Source: Bacteroidales bacterium (GTDB lineage Bacteria; Bacteroidota; Bacteroidia; Bacteroidales; F082). Taken from it: 64,000 nt of DNA. Shown piece by piece: positions 8,910-17,474 of this stretch (position 1 is its first letter; each line of letters opens with the position of its first letter). The notes under the pieces are model-generated. The model saw only the letters and a list, made by a program, of their open reading frames with translations, was not told the origin of the DNA and did no database searches. The translations under genes and the position numbers were made by a program. Where the stretch lies: assembly GCA_028704385.1 (NCBI GenBank), contig JAQVLA010000002.1:1-64000 (forward strand), in the 5' to 3' direction.

Positions 8910-9355
8910 AATACAAAATATTTAAGTTATAATTTCATTTATCAGGCAGAGTCATGCCATATTACCAATTTATCAAACAAAACCTACAAAACTGTAATCG
9001 TCTGTCTCACTTTCAATCACCTGCCACCTCGTTCCCAATTGGTTAAAGCCGAAGTGGCCCACCTCGATCGAACTTATTCTTCCCCAGCCAAAAGATATAT
9101 TTTGTTGTGCAACAAGGCACAAACTGTTTGCGAAATAAAAGAATGTGGGTATGATCGTGTGTACAGCCAACAAACTGCCGGATTAGCCCTGTAAGCCACT
9201 TCTGCCATGTATTTATTATGGGGGGGTAATGGATTGTATATCAGTATTATACAAAAGTTTAATCATGTAAACAACCAAGCATGCAAACAATTTGTTTGGG
9301 GCAGATAAACTTTGTGGGTAAATGTTGGCTGATCTCATAGCTTTGTTTTCGGCTC
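8910..9355. other. Stretch upstream of the precursor gene with no convincing gene
   Basis: A 66-codon minus-strand frame at 8973-9173 and a start-less plus-strand frame across 8910-9196 overlap each other. I recognise neither. Either could be a remnant of an older gene, because codon choice on the plus strand from 8970 to 9190 looks ordinary. The stretch must hold the operon promoter, but no clean TAnnTTTG with a TTG at the right distance is visible. Confidence 0.4.
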
Positions 9356-9511
9356 TAAAAATAAAAACATCTTTTTGGATAAGCAAAATTATTCTTTGCC
9401 TTGTGTTTCTTTATTTTTGGAGCAAATTTTTCAATCCTACTGTTTATAGGGCATTGGAATGCTATTTAAAATGGTTTTAAATTGAGAGCTGGTGACTTTA
9501 GTGGATGATGG
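9356..9511. repeat. Direct repeat copy A (partner at 13021-13174)
   Basis: About 155 bp aligns in the same orientation with 13021-13174, with scattered substitutions and a few 1-bp gaps; I estimate 80-85% identity by eye. Shared blocks include AAGCAAAATTATTCTTT, GCTATTTAAAATGG and TTTAGTGGATGATG. Both copies contain CAAAATTA, which reads TAATTTTG on the minus strand, a fit to the Bacteroidota -7 element (9384-9391 here). The stop codon of the C39 fragment lies in this copy. Confidence 0.8.
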
Positions 9512-9740
9512 AGTAGGAGAGAACTGCTGCCGCCAGCTTGTCGTAGCTGATCTTCACACCCATGGTGCGGAAGCCAATCTTCTCGGCGGCATCGCTGATG
9601 CCCAACAGGGAAACGCCCTCGCGTGTGATGTGGCAATACTCGCGCAACAAGGCCTGGTTGTGCTGCCTGCCATGGTGCTTGCTTACCATGTGAAGGCAGG
9701 CCGGGCCGCAGTCGCGGGCATCGAGTTGGAGTTTTAACAT
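9498..9740 (-). pseudogene. Truncated second copy of the C39 exporter gene
   Basis: The 80-codon frame repeats the first 70-odd residues of the exporter at 736-2940 with few changes (DARDCGPACLHMVSKHHGR against DARDCGPACLHMISKHHGR). It then runs into eight unrelated codons and a stop inside repeat A. Nucleotide identity over about 200 bp appears close to 90% by eye. Cys11 of the active site is kept, but the His and Asp, the membrane domain and the ATPase are all gone, so it cannot work as a protease or exporter. It starts 25 bp after the stop of the ABC ATPase at 9766, as a third gene of that operon would. It is best read as the stump of a deleted exporter gene. Confidence 0.85.
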
Positions 9741-9765
9741 TTAGAATTCGTTTTGAAATTTCGAG

Positions 9766-10440
9766 TCATGTTTGATTTACAACACTTCCGTCCTTTAGGC
9801 TAATAATCCGATCTGCATAGCCGGCAATTGTATCTGAATGTGTAACAATGATGATTGTTTTTCCTGTTTTGTGTATCTCCTCAATAATTTCCATTACCAA
9901 TGTGCTATTCACTGAATCAAGATTGCCAGTTGGTTCATCCGCTATGATCAGTCGCGGGCCGCAAACCAAAGCTCTTGCAATGGCTACCCTTTGCTGCTGT
10001 CCGCCAGATAATTGATTTGGGAAATGACTGGAACGGGAACTTATCTCTAATTGATGAAGCACCTTTCTCACCCTGTCTCTTTTTGAAGCACCATTCATTT
10101 TTACATACTGTAAAGGCAGCCAAACATTGTCAAATACATTCAATTCCCTAATCAAGTTGTAATCCTGAAAAATGAAACCAAGATTTTCTTTTCTTAAAAG
10201 TGATCTACTTTTCTCATTAAACTTGCAGACATCTTCTGACAAAAAGAAATACTTTCCCTTCGAAGGCTTGTCCAGCATTCCTATCAGGTTAAGGAAAGTA
10301 GTTTTACCGCAGCCCGAAGGTCCCATAATTGCAACAAACTCGCCTTCCTTTATCGTTAAATTGATGCCGCTAAGGGCTATGGTTTCGATATCTTCCGTTC
10401 GGTAAACTTTTGACAGGTTGACTGTTCTGATGAGTTCCAT
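9766..10440 (-). CDS. ABC transporter ATPase, MacB/LolD type
   Basis: This 224-aa protein is a stand-alone ATPase of the type that drives FtsX-like permeases. It shows Walker A GPSGCGKTT near residue 40, the Q-loop in FIFQDYNLI, signature LSGGQQQRVAIARAL, Walker B LIIADEPTGNLD and the switch His in IIIVTHSD. It lies 25 bp after the permease gene at 10466 and is surely its partner. Members of this family export peptides or lipoproteins, or protect against antimicrobial peptides. With the lanthipeptide operon next door, self-protection is a reasonable but unproven role. Confidence 0.9.
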   Translation of the reverse strand: MELIRTVNLSKVYRTEDIETIALSGINLTIKEGEFVAIMGPSGCGKTTFLNLIGMLDKPSKGKYFFLSEDVCKFNEKSRSLLRKENLGFIFQDYNLIRELNVFDNVWLPLQYVKMNGASKRDRVRKVLHQLEISSRSSHFPNQLSGGQQQRVAIARALVCGPRLIIADEPTGNLDSVNSTLVMEIIEEIHKTGKTIIIVTHSDTIAGYADRIISLKDGSVVNQT

Positions 10441-10465
10441 TTTATGTATTTGAAATAATGATAAA

Positions 10466-12856
10466 TTAGCGTGTGCCTGACAGATATTTCATTGGACTGT
10501 TGTTAAGCGTTTTTCTAAGGACTTGATAGCAAATCAAAATGATAAAGCTTAACATAATTGCCGAAACAAAAGCGACTAATTGATACGAAAAGGGTACAGA
10601 ATAGTTGAATGCAGCATTGAACCGGGATGTTAATTCAATTGAAAATGGTATAGAAACAGCGATAGCAATAAAAATCATCAACACAAAGTGCATTGAAAAG
10701 TCCTTCACAATTGTTGTGGAAGACGCACCAAATACACGCTTAATTGATAAACTATGCCTTGTTAAGTTTAGATAATGTAAGGTTATACCTGTAAGCCCGG
10801 TTAGTGCTATTATTGACATAATTACTGTAAAAAGTATAATAAAATTCCTCAAAGCGATTTCCCGGGCGTACAATTCGCGAATTTCGTCATTAAAAGTGCG
10901 AAGTGAAAACAACCTACCAGGAAATACACTTGAAATGATTTCTCGAATTACTGCGGAAGCTGCTGAGGAGGCTTTATCATTCAATCTGATCGCCAAAATT
11001 CTCGTTATTTGTTCGTTTGGATACAGTATGATCGGCATTATTCCCATGTGTAAGCTGTGAAAGTGAAAATCTTCGACAACCCCTGCTACACGCCTTCCTT
11101 CTATCTGCTCATCAAGTGGATTTGCAAAGCCAAATGCCTCAACCGCTTTTCTGTTGATTACAACACTATGCGTCCGCTTCAGGCCTCCTAAATATTGCAG
11201 CACTTCGCCATCAACGGATAAGCCATAGGTTTCAAAAAATCCATCGTTTACACGGTATATTTCGCACACTACAGATTTATTCAAATCATGATCCGGGATA
11301 AAATCTCTCCAGGAACTGGCATTTGAGGGGGGTAGCACCAAGCCGCCGGTCATTGAATTGACCATGCTATGGGAGGTAAGTGTTGTTTTCAGTGCTTCAT
11401 AATCACTATCATCAATATTGGAATCAAAGTAAATAAGCAGGATGTTATCGCTTTTTTCTGATGAATGCAGCGAAAACCCGTAATTCAACTGACGATAGAT
11501 GTTAAGCGCAAAGGTGAGAAGAACAAGTGTGACAAAAAACTGCATACCCACTATGGCGAATAAGCCAATTTTTCTGTTTGGGTTCTGCCTTTGATTTCCA
11601 TAAATGGCAGCTACAGGTTTTAAGGCTGAAACATAAACACTTAGATAGACCGTTGAAACAGCAATAATCCCAAACAGCAATATGCCGAGCCATAGAAAAT
11701 ACTCCCATAGTTTATCCTGGTGTACAAGCACTTGTGGAAGTAAATAGCCATCCAGAAATGTGTTATACAATAAATAATAAAGTGCAATGAGCGGGATGGT
11801 TAAAAATGCCAGCAAAAAGGCTTCAGATATAAACTGTTTAGCCAGGCTTATTTGGTTTGCCCCATGTACTTTGCGTATGCCAATTTCAAGATGGCGTTTC
11901 GCGGTCAGGTTGGTTTGTAACAGGATGTAGTTGAAAGCGGTTATCAGTAAAAGGACAAGAACCGAAATACGATAATATTTCAGGTTTTGAACATCACCCT
12001 TCTCAATAAAGTCATTTTTAATACTGGCTGAATAATGAAAAATATCTTCATAGCGTTGAAGTAAAACACTGGCAGTTGGTCGCTTTTCCTGGTAAAAATT
12101 GTGGGTCAATTGGTTAAACGACCATACAAAATTACTTTCTGACGTATTTCCTCCTCTTTTAATTAAGTAACCAACATCATCGCTTGTGTATGAAGTAAGA
12201 AGTTCGTCCCGGGAATATCCATATTCCTGTATCAAAACGTCAATATAAAAACTCAAATCACAAATAAACCCGGGTCTGAAAGTGTTATTCCAGGCTACAT
12301 CTTCGTAAACTCCTGATACAACGAAAACATGTTGTTTATCCTTCAGTTTAAAAATAAAACGTTCACCCACCACATCGTGCGAACCGAAATATTTAAGGGC
12401 ATTGGATTTAGCCAGCAATAATTGGCCAGGCTTTAGTTCTAAAGCCCGGGATGCAACCAGGTTCTTGATATTCAACATTTCAACGAAACTACTATCTGCG
12501 GCATACACCTCATCCTCAATGATTTCCCTTATGCCTGAAATGCCGTATAACCGGCCAATATGTCCGGGCAATTTGATATATCTTGAATAAGTTGAAACAT
12601 ACGGGCTTTGGCTCAACACTATTTCGCCGAAAGAAAATGGTGCTAACGGTTGTTTGAATCCGCCTGGATTGGTAGTGATAACCCGATAAATCTGTTTTCC
12701 TTCCAGCGTATCCATATTGTAGCTGGTTTCGTTGATAAACTTGAGCGAAAGGATAAACATACCGAACAATCCCAAACTTAAACCAACAAGGGCAAGTAAA
12801 GCGATTAGCTTGTTTTTTGAATAGAAACTAAAGAAAACCCTTAAATAGTATCTCAT
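10466..12856 (-). CDS. FtsX-like ABC permease, MacB-PCD type
   Basis: This 796-aa membrane protein has the duplicated Bacteroidota permease layout. One N-terminal helix (about 15-37) is followed by a periplasmic MacB-PCD-like domain. Three helices then surround the phrase LEIGIRKVHGA, a further single helix and second periplasmic domain follow (LFAIVGMQFFVTLVLLTF), and three final helices carry SIKRVFGAS. Such mechanotransmission permeases act with a small ATPase to move or expel substrates across the envelope. The ATPase gene is 25 bp downstream. The start ATG at 12856 gives a normal N-terminus. Substrate is unknown. Confidence 0.88.
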   Translation of the reverse strand: MRYYLRVFFSFYSKNKLIALLALVGLSLGLFGMFILSLKFINETSYNMDTLEGKQIYRVITTNPGGFKQPLAPFSFGEIVLSQSPYVSTYSRYIKLPGHIGRLYGISGIREIIEDEVYAADSSFVEMLNIKNLVASRALELKPGQLLLAKSNALKYFGSHDVVGERFIFKLKDKQHVFVVSGVYEDVAWNNTFRPGFICDLSFYIDVLIQEYGYSRDELLTSYTSDDVGYLIKRGGNTSESNFVWSFNQLTHNFYQEKRPTASVLLQRYEDIFHYSASIKNDFIEKGDVQNLKYYRISVLVLLLITAFNYILLQTNLTAKRHLEIGIRKVHGANQISLAKQFISEAFLLAFLTIPLIALYYLLYNTFLDGYLLPQVLVHQDKLWEYFLWLGILLFGIIAVSTVYLSVYVSALKPVAAIYGNQRQNPNRKIGLFAIVGMQFFVTLVLLTFALNIYRQLNYGFSLHSSEKSDNILLIYFDSNIDDSDYEALKTTLTSHSMVNSMTGGLVLPPSNASSWRDFIPDHDLNKSVVCEIYRVNDGFFETYGLSVDGEVLQYLGGLKRTHSVVINRKAVEAFGFANPLDEQIEGRRVAGVVEDFHFHSLHMGIMPIILYPNEQITRILAIRLNDKASSAASAVIREIISSVFPGRLFSLRTFNDEIRELYAREIALRNFIILFTVIMSIIALTGLTGITLHYLNLTRHSLSIKRVFGASSTTIVKDFSMHFVLMIFIAIAVSIPFSIELTSRFNAAFNYSVPFSYQLVAFVSAIMLSFIILICYQVLRKTLNNSPMKYLSGTR

Positions 12857-13332
12857 CGTACCTGGGTGTTGATCTCTTTAATACACAAAGCAAACTTGCC
12901 CAAATGTATGTTAATATCATTAATAGGTGGACAAAAGCAATTATATAAACAGTTACTACAAGGACTTATTTTACTTCTAGTTAAAAACCAAACAGAATCA
13001 TGATTATGCAGCTTACACTTTAAAAATAAAACATCTTTTTGAAAAAGCAAAATTATTCTTTACCTGGTGTTTCTTTTTTTTTTGGCAAATTTCTTGATCC
13101 AGCTGTTTAAAGGGTATTGCAATGCTATTTAAAATGGTATTAAATTGAGTTTGGTGGCTTTAGTGGATGATGTGGAGCAGGGCAGTAGTGGGGAGGCAAG
13201 CTGTTGGCATTTGAAATTTGAGCCATATAAAATGGCAATCGGAGTATGCAGGTTGTGCTTGCGATGTTGGTTGATCTATCAATAAAATAGTGAACTATTC
13301 TAACCATAGAATTTTTGATTCTTCATAAAAGC
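12857..13332. other. Non-coding stretch upstream of the permease operon, containing repeat B
   Basis: No credible gene is visible; a short minus-strand frame at 12853-13050 has no recognisable content. After repeat B come about 35 bp of unclear sequence and then TTTGAAATTTGAGCCAT at 13210-13226. That block resembles TTTGAAATTTCGAGTCAT at 9752-9769, which spans the end of the ATPase gene on the far side of the C39 stump. The order repeat, gap, block is therefore the same at both sites, but at 13175-13209 the C39 piece is missing. Confidence 0.5.
13021..13174. repeat. Direct repeat copy B (partner at 9356-9511)
   Basis: This copy is collinear with copy A, with shared blocks such as AAGCAAAATTATTCTTT and TTTAGTGGATGATG. 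It lies about 170 bp upstream of the permease start, so its TAATTTTG (13048-13055, minus strand) could be a promoter for that operon, though no TTG at the correct distance is seen. Confidence 0.8.
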
Positions 13333-13366
13333 AAAAAAGCAGCACGAAAAATCGCACTGCTTTTTT
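13333..13366 (-). terminator. Intrinsic terminator of sppA
   Basis: A perfect 10-bp stem (AAAAAAGCAG at 13333-13342 with CTGCTTTTTT at 13357-13366) lies 24 bp past the sppA stop. It has T runs on both strands, so it may stop transcription in both directions. Confidence 0.8.
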
Positions 13367-13389
13367 ACTGTAACACGTGTTCGAAATAC

Positions 13390-15168
13390 TTATTCTATCG
13401 TAAAATAAAACGGTAAACGTGCCTGAACACCTTTCATTTGCGCCATGCTTTCGAGGTATTCGAAATAGGAATAATAGCTTCCAAATTCCTTTTTCATCAT
13501 GGTACGGACGCGGGTTTCACCACTCATGCCTTCCAGGATCTGTTGGAAAGGATCTTTTTGTTCGGGCAGTTCATACAATCTGTAGTCAGTGCCCAGACCT
13601 GCACGTTCGGCGGCCAGATGCAGTGCATCTTCAAAACCTCCCAGAGCATCTACCAAACCCAGATCAAGAGCGTCTATACCTGTCCAAACCCTGCCTTGGC
13701 CAATGCTGTCAACATAGGTTTGTCTCAAATTTCGGGTATTGGCCACCAGCGAGGTGAAGTCATCGTATATTTTCACAACTTCATCCTGAATTTTTTTGTG
13801 TTGAAATTCACTTAGAGGTACCATCACATCAATAAAATCAGCATTTTTATTGGTCATGGCTTTGTCGAAGGTGATGCCCAGTTTGTTTTCGAACATCTTA
13901 CCCATATATGGTATCACACCAAAAACCCCAATAGAACCAGTTATTGTATTGGGTTCGGCATAGATATAATCGGCATTGCTCGAGATCCAGTAACCTCCTG
14001 AGGCTGCCACATCACCCATTGATACGATGAAAGGTTTTTCGGCTTTGGCCAGCTCCACTTCACGACGGATAACTTCAGAGGCCAGTGCACTTCCGCCTGG
14101 AGAGTTTACGCGCATCACGATGGCTTTCACTTTGTCGTCTTCGCGGGCTTTACGGATGGCTTTGGAAATACCTTCTGAACCAATGGCTGTTTCGGAACCT
14201 TCGCCTCCGCTGATTTCGCCAAGGGCATATACCACGGCTATTTTATTACGGCTCATTTTTTCGTCGCCTACTTTGGCATTAGTGTATTTCGACAAACTAA
14301 CGGATTGTATTTTGTCGTCGCCTTCAACGCCGAGTTTTTCCTTGAGTAAGGCAAGCATTTCATCTTTATAGATCAATTTGTCAACAAATTTCAGTTCAAG
14401 GGCTTTGTCGGCATTGCTTAGTTCCAGTTCGTCAGCAATGTGTTGGAGTTCAGCAATCGGAATATTTCTGCTTTTACTCACCGCATTGATCATTTCTTCC
14501 CAGGCCGAATTCAGCAATTTCTCCATCTGTTCGCGGTTGGCTTCACTCATCTTGTCGTACATCAGTGGCTCCACAGCACTTTTGAATTTGTTGTTGGGGC
14601 CCCGAACGATTTGTGCTTCCACCTCAAGTTTTTCGAGCGTACCCTTCAGGAAGGCCAGCTGCGAATTCAATCCCTTGAAAAGGATCATGCCTTCAGGATT
14701 GAGGTATATCTCATCAGCCACGCTGGCCAGGTAATAGGCTGCCTGGCTGTAGCCTTCGGAATAAGTGATGATAAATTTTCCGGAAAGTTTAAACTGTTCC
14801 AGTTTTTGACGGATTTCCTGTACGGTGGCCATGCCGGCATTCAATTCGCTCAAATCCATATAGATACCTTTGATATTTGGATCTTTTGATGCCTTTTCGA
14901 TGTTATTTAAAACATCGTTCAATCCCAGCATTTCATTTGTCTTGAAATTCATGAAATCAAAATTTTCGAAAGGATTCAAAGGACTCCTGTCTAAAATCGG
15001 CTGATCAAATTTTGCCAGCAATACGGTGTTTTCCTTTAGCTTAACCTGCTTTTTCTCGCCCATCGAAACCAGGGCTGAAATGGTTCCAATTGTGATAAAA
15101 ATCACAAGCAAGAGCGTTAGAAGTGTTCCGAGGAACGAAGCAAACATAAATTTAAAAAACTGTTTCAT
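13390..15168 (-). CDS. sppA: Signal peptide peptidase SppA, 67K type
   Basis: This 592-aa membrane-bound serine protease cleaves leftover signal peptides in the inner membrane. It has an N-terminal membrane anchor (about residues 8-35) and two tandem crotonase-like halves, as in the long E. coli enzyme. The catalytic Lys is Lys196 in KFKSAVEPL, contributed by the first half, and the nucleophile is Ser390 in DVAASGGYW in the second. SPGGSALASE at 356-365 is also conserved. The gene stands alone with its own terminator. The 364-bp divergent gap upstream probably holds its promoter. Confidence 0.95.
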   Translation of the reverse strand: MKQFFKFMFASFLGTLLTLLLVIFITIGTISALVSMGEKKQVKLKENTVLLAKFDQPILDRSPLNPFENFDFMNFKTNEMLGLNDVLNNIEKASKDPNIKGIYMDLSELNAGMATVQEIRQKLEQFKLSGKFIITYSEGYSQAAYYLASVADEIYLNPEGMILFKGLNSQLAFLKGTLEKLEVEAQIVRGPNNKFKSAVEPLMYDKMSEANREQMEKLLNSAWEEMINAVSKSRNIPIAELQHIADELELSNADKALELKFVDKLIYKDEMLALLKEKLGVEGDDKIQSVSLSKYTNAKVGDEKMSRNKIAVVYALGEISGGEGSETAIGSEGISKAIRKAREDDKVKAIVMRVNSPGGSALASEVIRREVELAKAEKPFIVSMGDVAASGGYWISSNADYIYAEPNTITGSIGVFGVIPYMGKMFENKLGITFDKAMTNKNADFIDVMVPLSEFQHKKIQDEVVKIYDDFTSLVANTRNLRQTYVDSIGQGRVWTGIDALDLGLVDALGGFEDALHLAAERAGLGTDYRLYELPEQKDPFQQILEGMSGETRVRTMMKKEFGSYYSYFEYLESMAQMKGVQARLPFYFTIE

Positions 15169-15533
15169 TGTCGTAAATTTTAATTAGGTGTGTAATGGAT
15201 GATTGTTTTCATCAACACGAATCATGCAAATTATTATAAATTATTGATAGAACGTGATTTATGCTTATTTGTTAAGGGTATATACAAACCAAAAAGTGCA
15301 CGTTTAAGCACAAAAATAAGCTAAAAATGTTCAAAACCGTACATTTTTGTGATTATTTTTTTTACAAAATTGCAGGCTGTGCTGAAGTGTAAATCCATGA
15401 CCGTAAACACCCCGCTTTATTAACAAGATTTTGTGAAAAAGTATGCTTACGGATTGTTGTTTGAACATCACTTAAATTGATCTTTGTTGTGCTGACTATT
15501 TTTAGGACCGAATAAGTTTAAGTTTATTCTAAT
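15169..15533. other. Divergent intergenic region, sppA and glucosaminidase
   Basis: No gene is seen. CAAAAATA at 15311-15318 reads TATTTTTG on the minus strand and could be the sppA -7 element, but a TTG at 19-21 bp upstream is lacking. On the plus strand TAAGTTTA at about 15511 is a near match for the next gene. Confidence 0.35.
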
Positions 15534-16289
15534 ATGAAATTCGCCACTGTCAAAAGCCTGATATTGATTTTTTTACTTGCACTTCTCAATCTTGGGACGG
15601 GAAGTGCTAATCTGGCCGAAAGTGTGAATGAGCGGGTTTATGAGCCAATGGAGATGCATTATGTGCAAACGGAGTCTCCTTTTTTCTCCGGAATAAAACC
15701 ACAATTCGATAAGCCGGCTCCTCCTTCTGATTTCCTCCTTGACTTTAGCAATCTCAAGGCGGATGAAACACTGGAAGGGAATGGAAAACTGACTAAAGAA
15801 CGGATGATGAGTTTTTTGTGGCTGCACAATACCGCACTTAGCTTGAGAGATGCGGACGAATTGGTTTCCTTGTATATTACCGAAGCTTCGCACGAAGGCA
15901 TCAACCATGATGTTGCTTTTGTACAGATGTGTCTTGAGACCGGTTTTTTGAGGTTTGGCGGAGATGTGGACAGAGACCAGTTTAATTACTGTGGTTTGGG
16001 AGCCACAGGCAATGGCGAACCCGGCTTGAGCTTTACTGATGTGCAAGAAGGCGTTAGGGCTCATATTCAACATCTGAAGGCTTATGCTTCAACAGAAAAG
16101 CTGAATAAAGAGCTGGTTGACAGTCGATTTGCATACGTAAAGCGTGGCAGCGTGAAAAATATTGAGCAGCTCACAGGCAAATGGGCTGCCGATCCGCATT
16201 ATCATCATAAATTGAAATCAATCTTGCAAAGGCTTTATTCGGGCAGTTATGCCAGTGCGGAAGTCACAAAGCCCAATTCCGGCTTTTAA
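15534..16289 (+). CDS. Secreted glucosaminidase-domain protein (GH73-like)
   Basis: This 251-aa protein has a signal peptide (1-25, LILIFLLALLNLGTGSA) and a linker of about 80 residues. A lysozyme-like glucosaminidase domain follows, from about residue 85 to 235. The diagnostic run is AFVQMCLETGFLRFGGDV followed by QFNYCGLGATG, which matches peptidoglycan N-acetylglucosaminidases of the FlgJ/LytG group. A likely catalytic Glu is the one in CLETG. It would cut glycan strands of peptidoglycan in the periplasm. The stop is immediately followed by the folK ATG, so the two genes are probably one transcript despite unrelated roles. Confidence 0.85.
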   Translation: MKFATVKSLILIFLLALLNLGTGSANLAESVNERVYEPMEMHYVQTESPFFSGIKPQFDKPAPPSDFLLDFSNLKADETLEGNGKLTKERMMSFLWLHNTALSLRDADELVSLYITEASHEGINHDVAFVQMCLETGFLRFGGDVDRDQFNYCGLGATGNGEPGLSFTDVQEGVRAHIQHLKAYASTEKLNKELVDSRFAYVKRGSVKNIEQLTGKWAADPHYHHKLKSILQRLYSGSYASAEVTKPNSGF

Positions 16290-16793
16290 ATGATGGAAGA
16301 TCAGATTTTTATCCTGCTTGGATCAAATCAGGGAGCGCGCAAAATATTGCTCCGGCAAGCCCTTGAGGCTATCGAAAGGATATGCGGAAAAATTGTAAAA
16401 CAATCCTCCATCTACGAAACGGCTCCCTGGGGTTTTGAAAGCGAGCACTGGTTTCTTAATCAAGTCGTACAAATTGAAAGTTTGTTGGGACCGGAAGCCC
16501 TTCTCGAAAAATTGCTTGCCATTGAGCAACAGCTGGGCAGGGTGCGTACCAACGAGCAATACAGTTCACGCGCCATCGATCTGGATTTGTTGTATTATTC
16601 AAGCATACACATCCAAACCAGACTTCTCGAAATACCCCATCCGCGCCTTCATTTGCGCCGGTTTACTTTGATGCCAATTAGCGAAATAGCACCTGATTTT
16701 ATGCACCCGGTATTAAAAAAAACACAGCTTGAACTACTTAGCGTATTAACGGATAATTCTGTCGTTCGCAGGTTGATTCCGGATCAGATTTAG
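16290..16793 (+). CDS. folK: 6-hydroxymethyl-7,8-dihydropterin pyrophosphokinase
   Basis: This 167-aa enzyme transfers pyrophosphate from ATP to 6-hydroxymethyl-dihydropterin in folate synthesis. The family signatures are LLGSNQGARK near the N-terminus, YETAPWGFESEHWFLNQ in the middle, and the metal-binding RAIDLDLLYY. The length is normal. Two ATG codons stand in a row (16290 and 16293) directly after the upstream stop. The pairing with a deoxynucleoside kinase gene just downstream is common in Bacteroidota. Confidence 0.95.
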   Translation: MMEDQIFILLGSNQGARKILLRQALEAIERICGKIVKQSSIYETAPWGFESEHWFLNQVVQIESLLGPEALLEKLLAIEQQLGRVRTNEQYSSRAIDLDLLYYSSIHIQTRLLEIPHPRLHLRRFTLMPISEIAPDFMHPVLKKTQLELLSVLTDNSVVRRLIPDQI

Positions 16794-16813
16794 CTAAAAA
16801 GCCTGTATATTTG
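16783..16813 (+). promoter_or_regulatory. Candidate promoter of the deoxynucleoside kinase gene
   Basis: TTG at 16783-16785 and TATATTTG at 16806-16813 are separated by 20 bp, the usual Bacteroidota spacing. Transcription would begin only a few bases before the ATG at 16822, so the message would be nearly leaderless. The site overlaps the end of folK. Confidence 0.45.
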
Positions 16814-16821
16814 CCATCGAA

Positions 16822-17454
16822 ATGCGTTACAATTTTATCGCCATCGAAGGGACTATTGGTGCAGGCAAAACCTCACTGGCCAAGCGTATTGCAAGCCAGT
16901 ATAACGGCAAACTGATCCTGGAACAATTCAAGGACAATGCTTTTCTGCCCAAGTTTTATGAAGATCAGGAAAAGTATGCCTTTCCGCTCGAAATGTCGTT
17001 TATGGCCTCGCGCTTTCAGCAATTGAAAGAGCAGCTAAGCAGTCCCGATTTATTCAGTGATTTTATTATTGCTGACTATTTCTTTCCGAAATCGCTCATC
17101 TTTGCACAAAACACCTTGCCAAAAGACGAGTTTGCTTTGTTTTCGCGGTTTTTTAATTTCATCAGCACAAGCCTGCCCAAGCCGGATCTTTTCGTTTACC
17201 TTTATTTGGATGTTGATCGCTTGCAGCATAATATCCGCCTGCGCGGACGCACATACGAACAGCAAATAAAAAACGAATACCTCGAAAAAATTCAGGCCGG
17301 ATATTTCGATTATATCAAACAACAACCAGATATGCGCATTTTAATCCTGGATACCAATAAACTGGATTTTGTACATTCAGAAAAAGATTATGAGCGTATT
17401 CTTGAAATCATCAATTCCGACTACCCGACCGGCATTCACAGGTTTACTTTTTAA
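16822..17454 (+). CDS. Deoxynucleoside kinase
   Basis: This 210-aa P-loop kinase phosphorylates deoxynucleosides in nucleotide salvage. It shows the Walker A FIAIEGTIGAGKTS at the N-terminus, ADYFFPKSLIFA (the family's DR/D region), and the lid RLRGRTYEQQI. It most resembles the deoxyadenosine/deoxyguanosine kinase group. Substrate preference cannot be read from the sequence. The gene converges on the nitrilase fusion gene, 20 bp away, with no hairpin between. Confidence 0.9.
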   Translation: MRYNFIAIEGTIGAGKTSLAKRIASQYNGKLILEQFKDNAFLPKFYEDQEKYAFPLEMSFMASRFQQLKEQLSSPDLFSDFIIADYFFPKSLIFAQNTLPKDEFALFSRFFNFISTSLPKPDLFVYLYLDVDRLQHNIRLRGRTYEQQIKNEYLEKIQAGYFDYIKQQPDMRILILDTNKLDFVHSEKDYERILEIINSDYPTGIHRFTF

Positions 17455-17474
17455 GTGGGCTGAGTTGAAGCAGC

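Noticed and set aside
8973-9173. 66-codon minus-strand frame upstream of the precursor gene
   Set aside because: No recognisable motif and it overlaps another open frame on the opposite strand; kept only as part of a non-coding stretch.
12853-13050. 65-codon minus-strand frame before the permease gene
   Set aside because: It overlaps the permease start, has many Cys and Asn with no domain, and lies in AT-rich sequence next to repeat B.
9356-13174. Composite transposon between the two direct repeats
   Set aside because: No transposase frame, no terminal inverted repeats and no target duplication could be seen; the repeats look like duplicated flanks instead.
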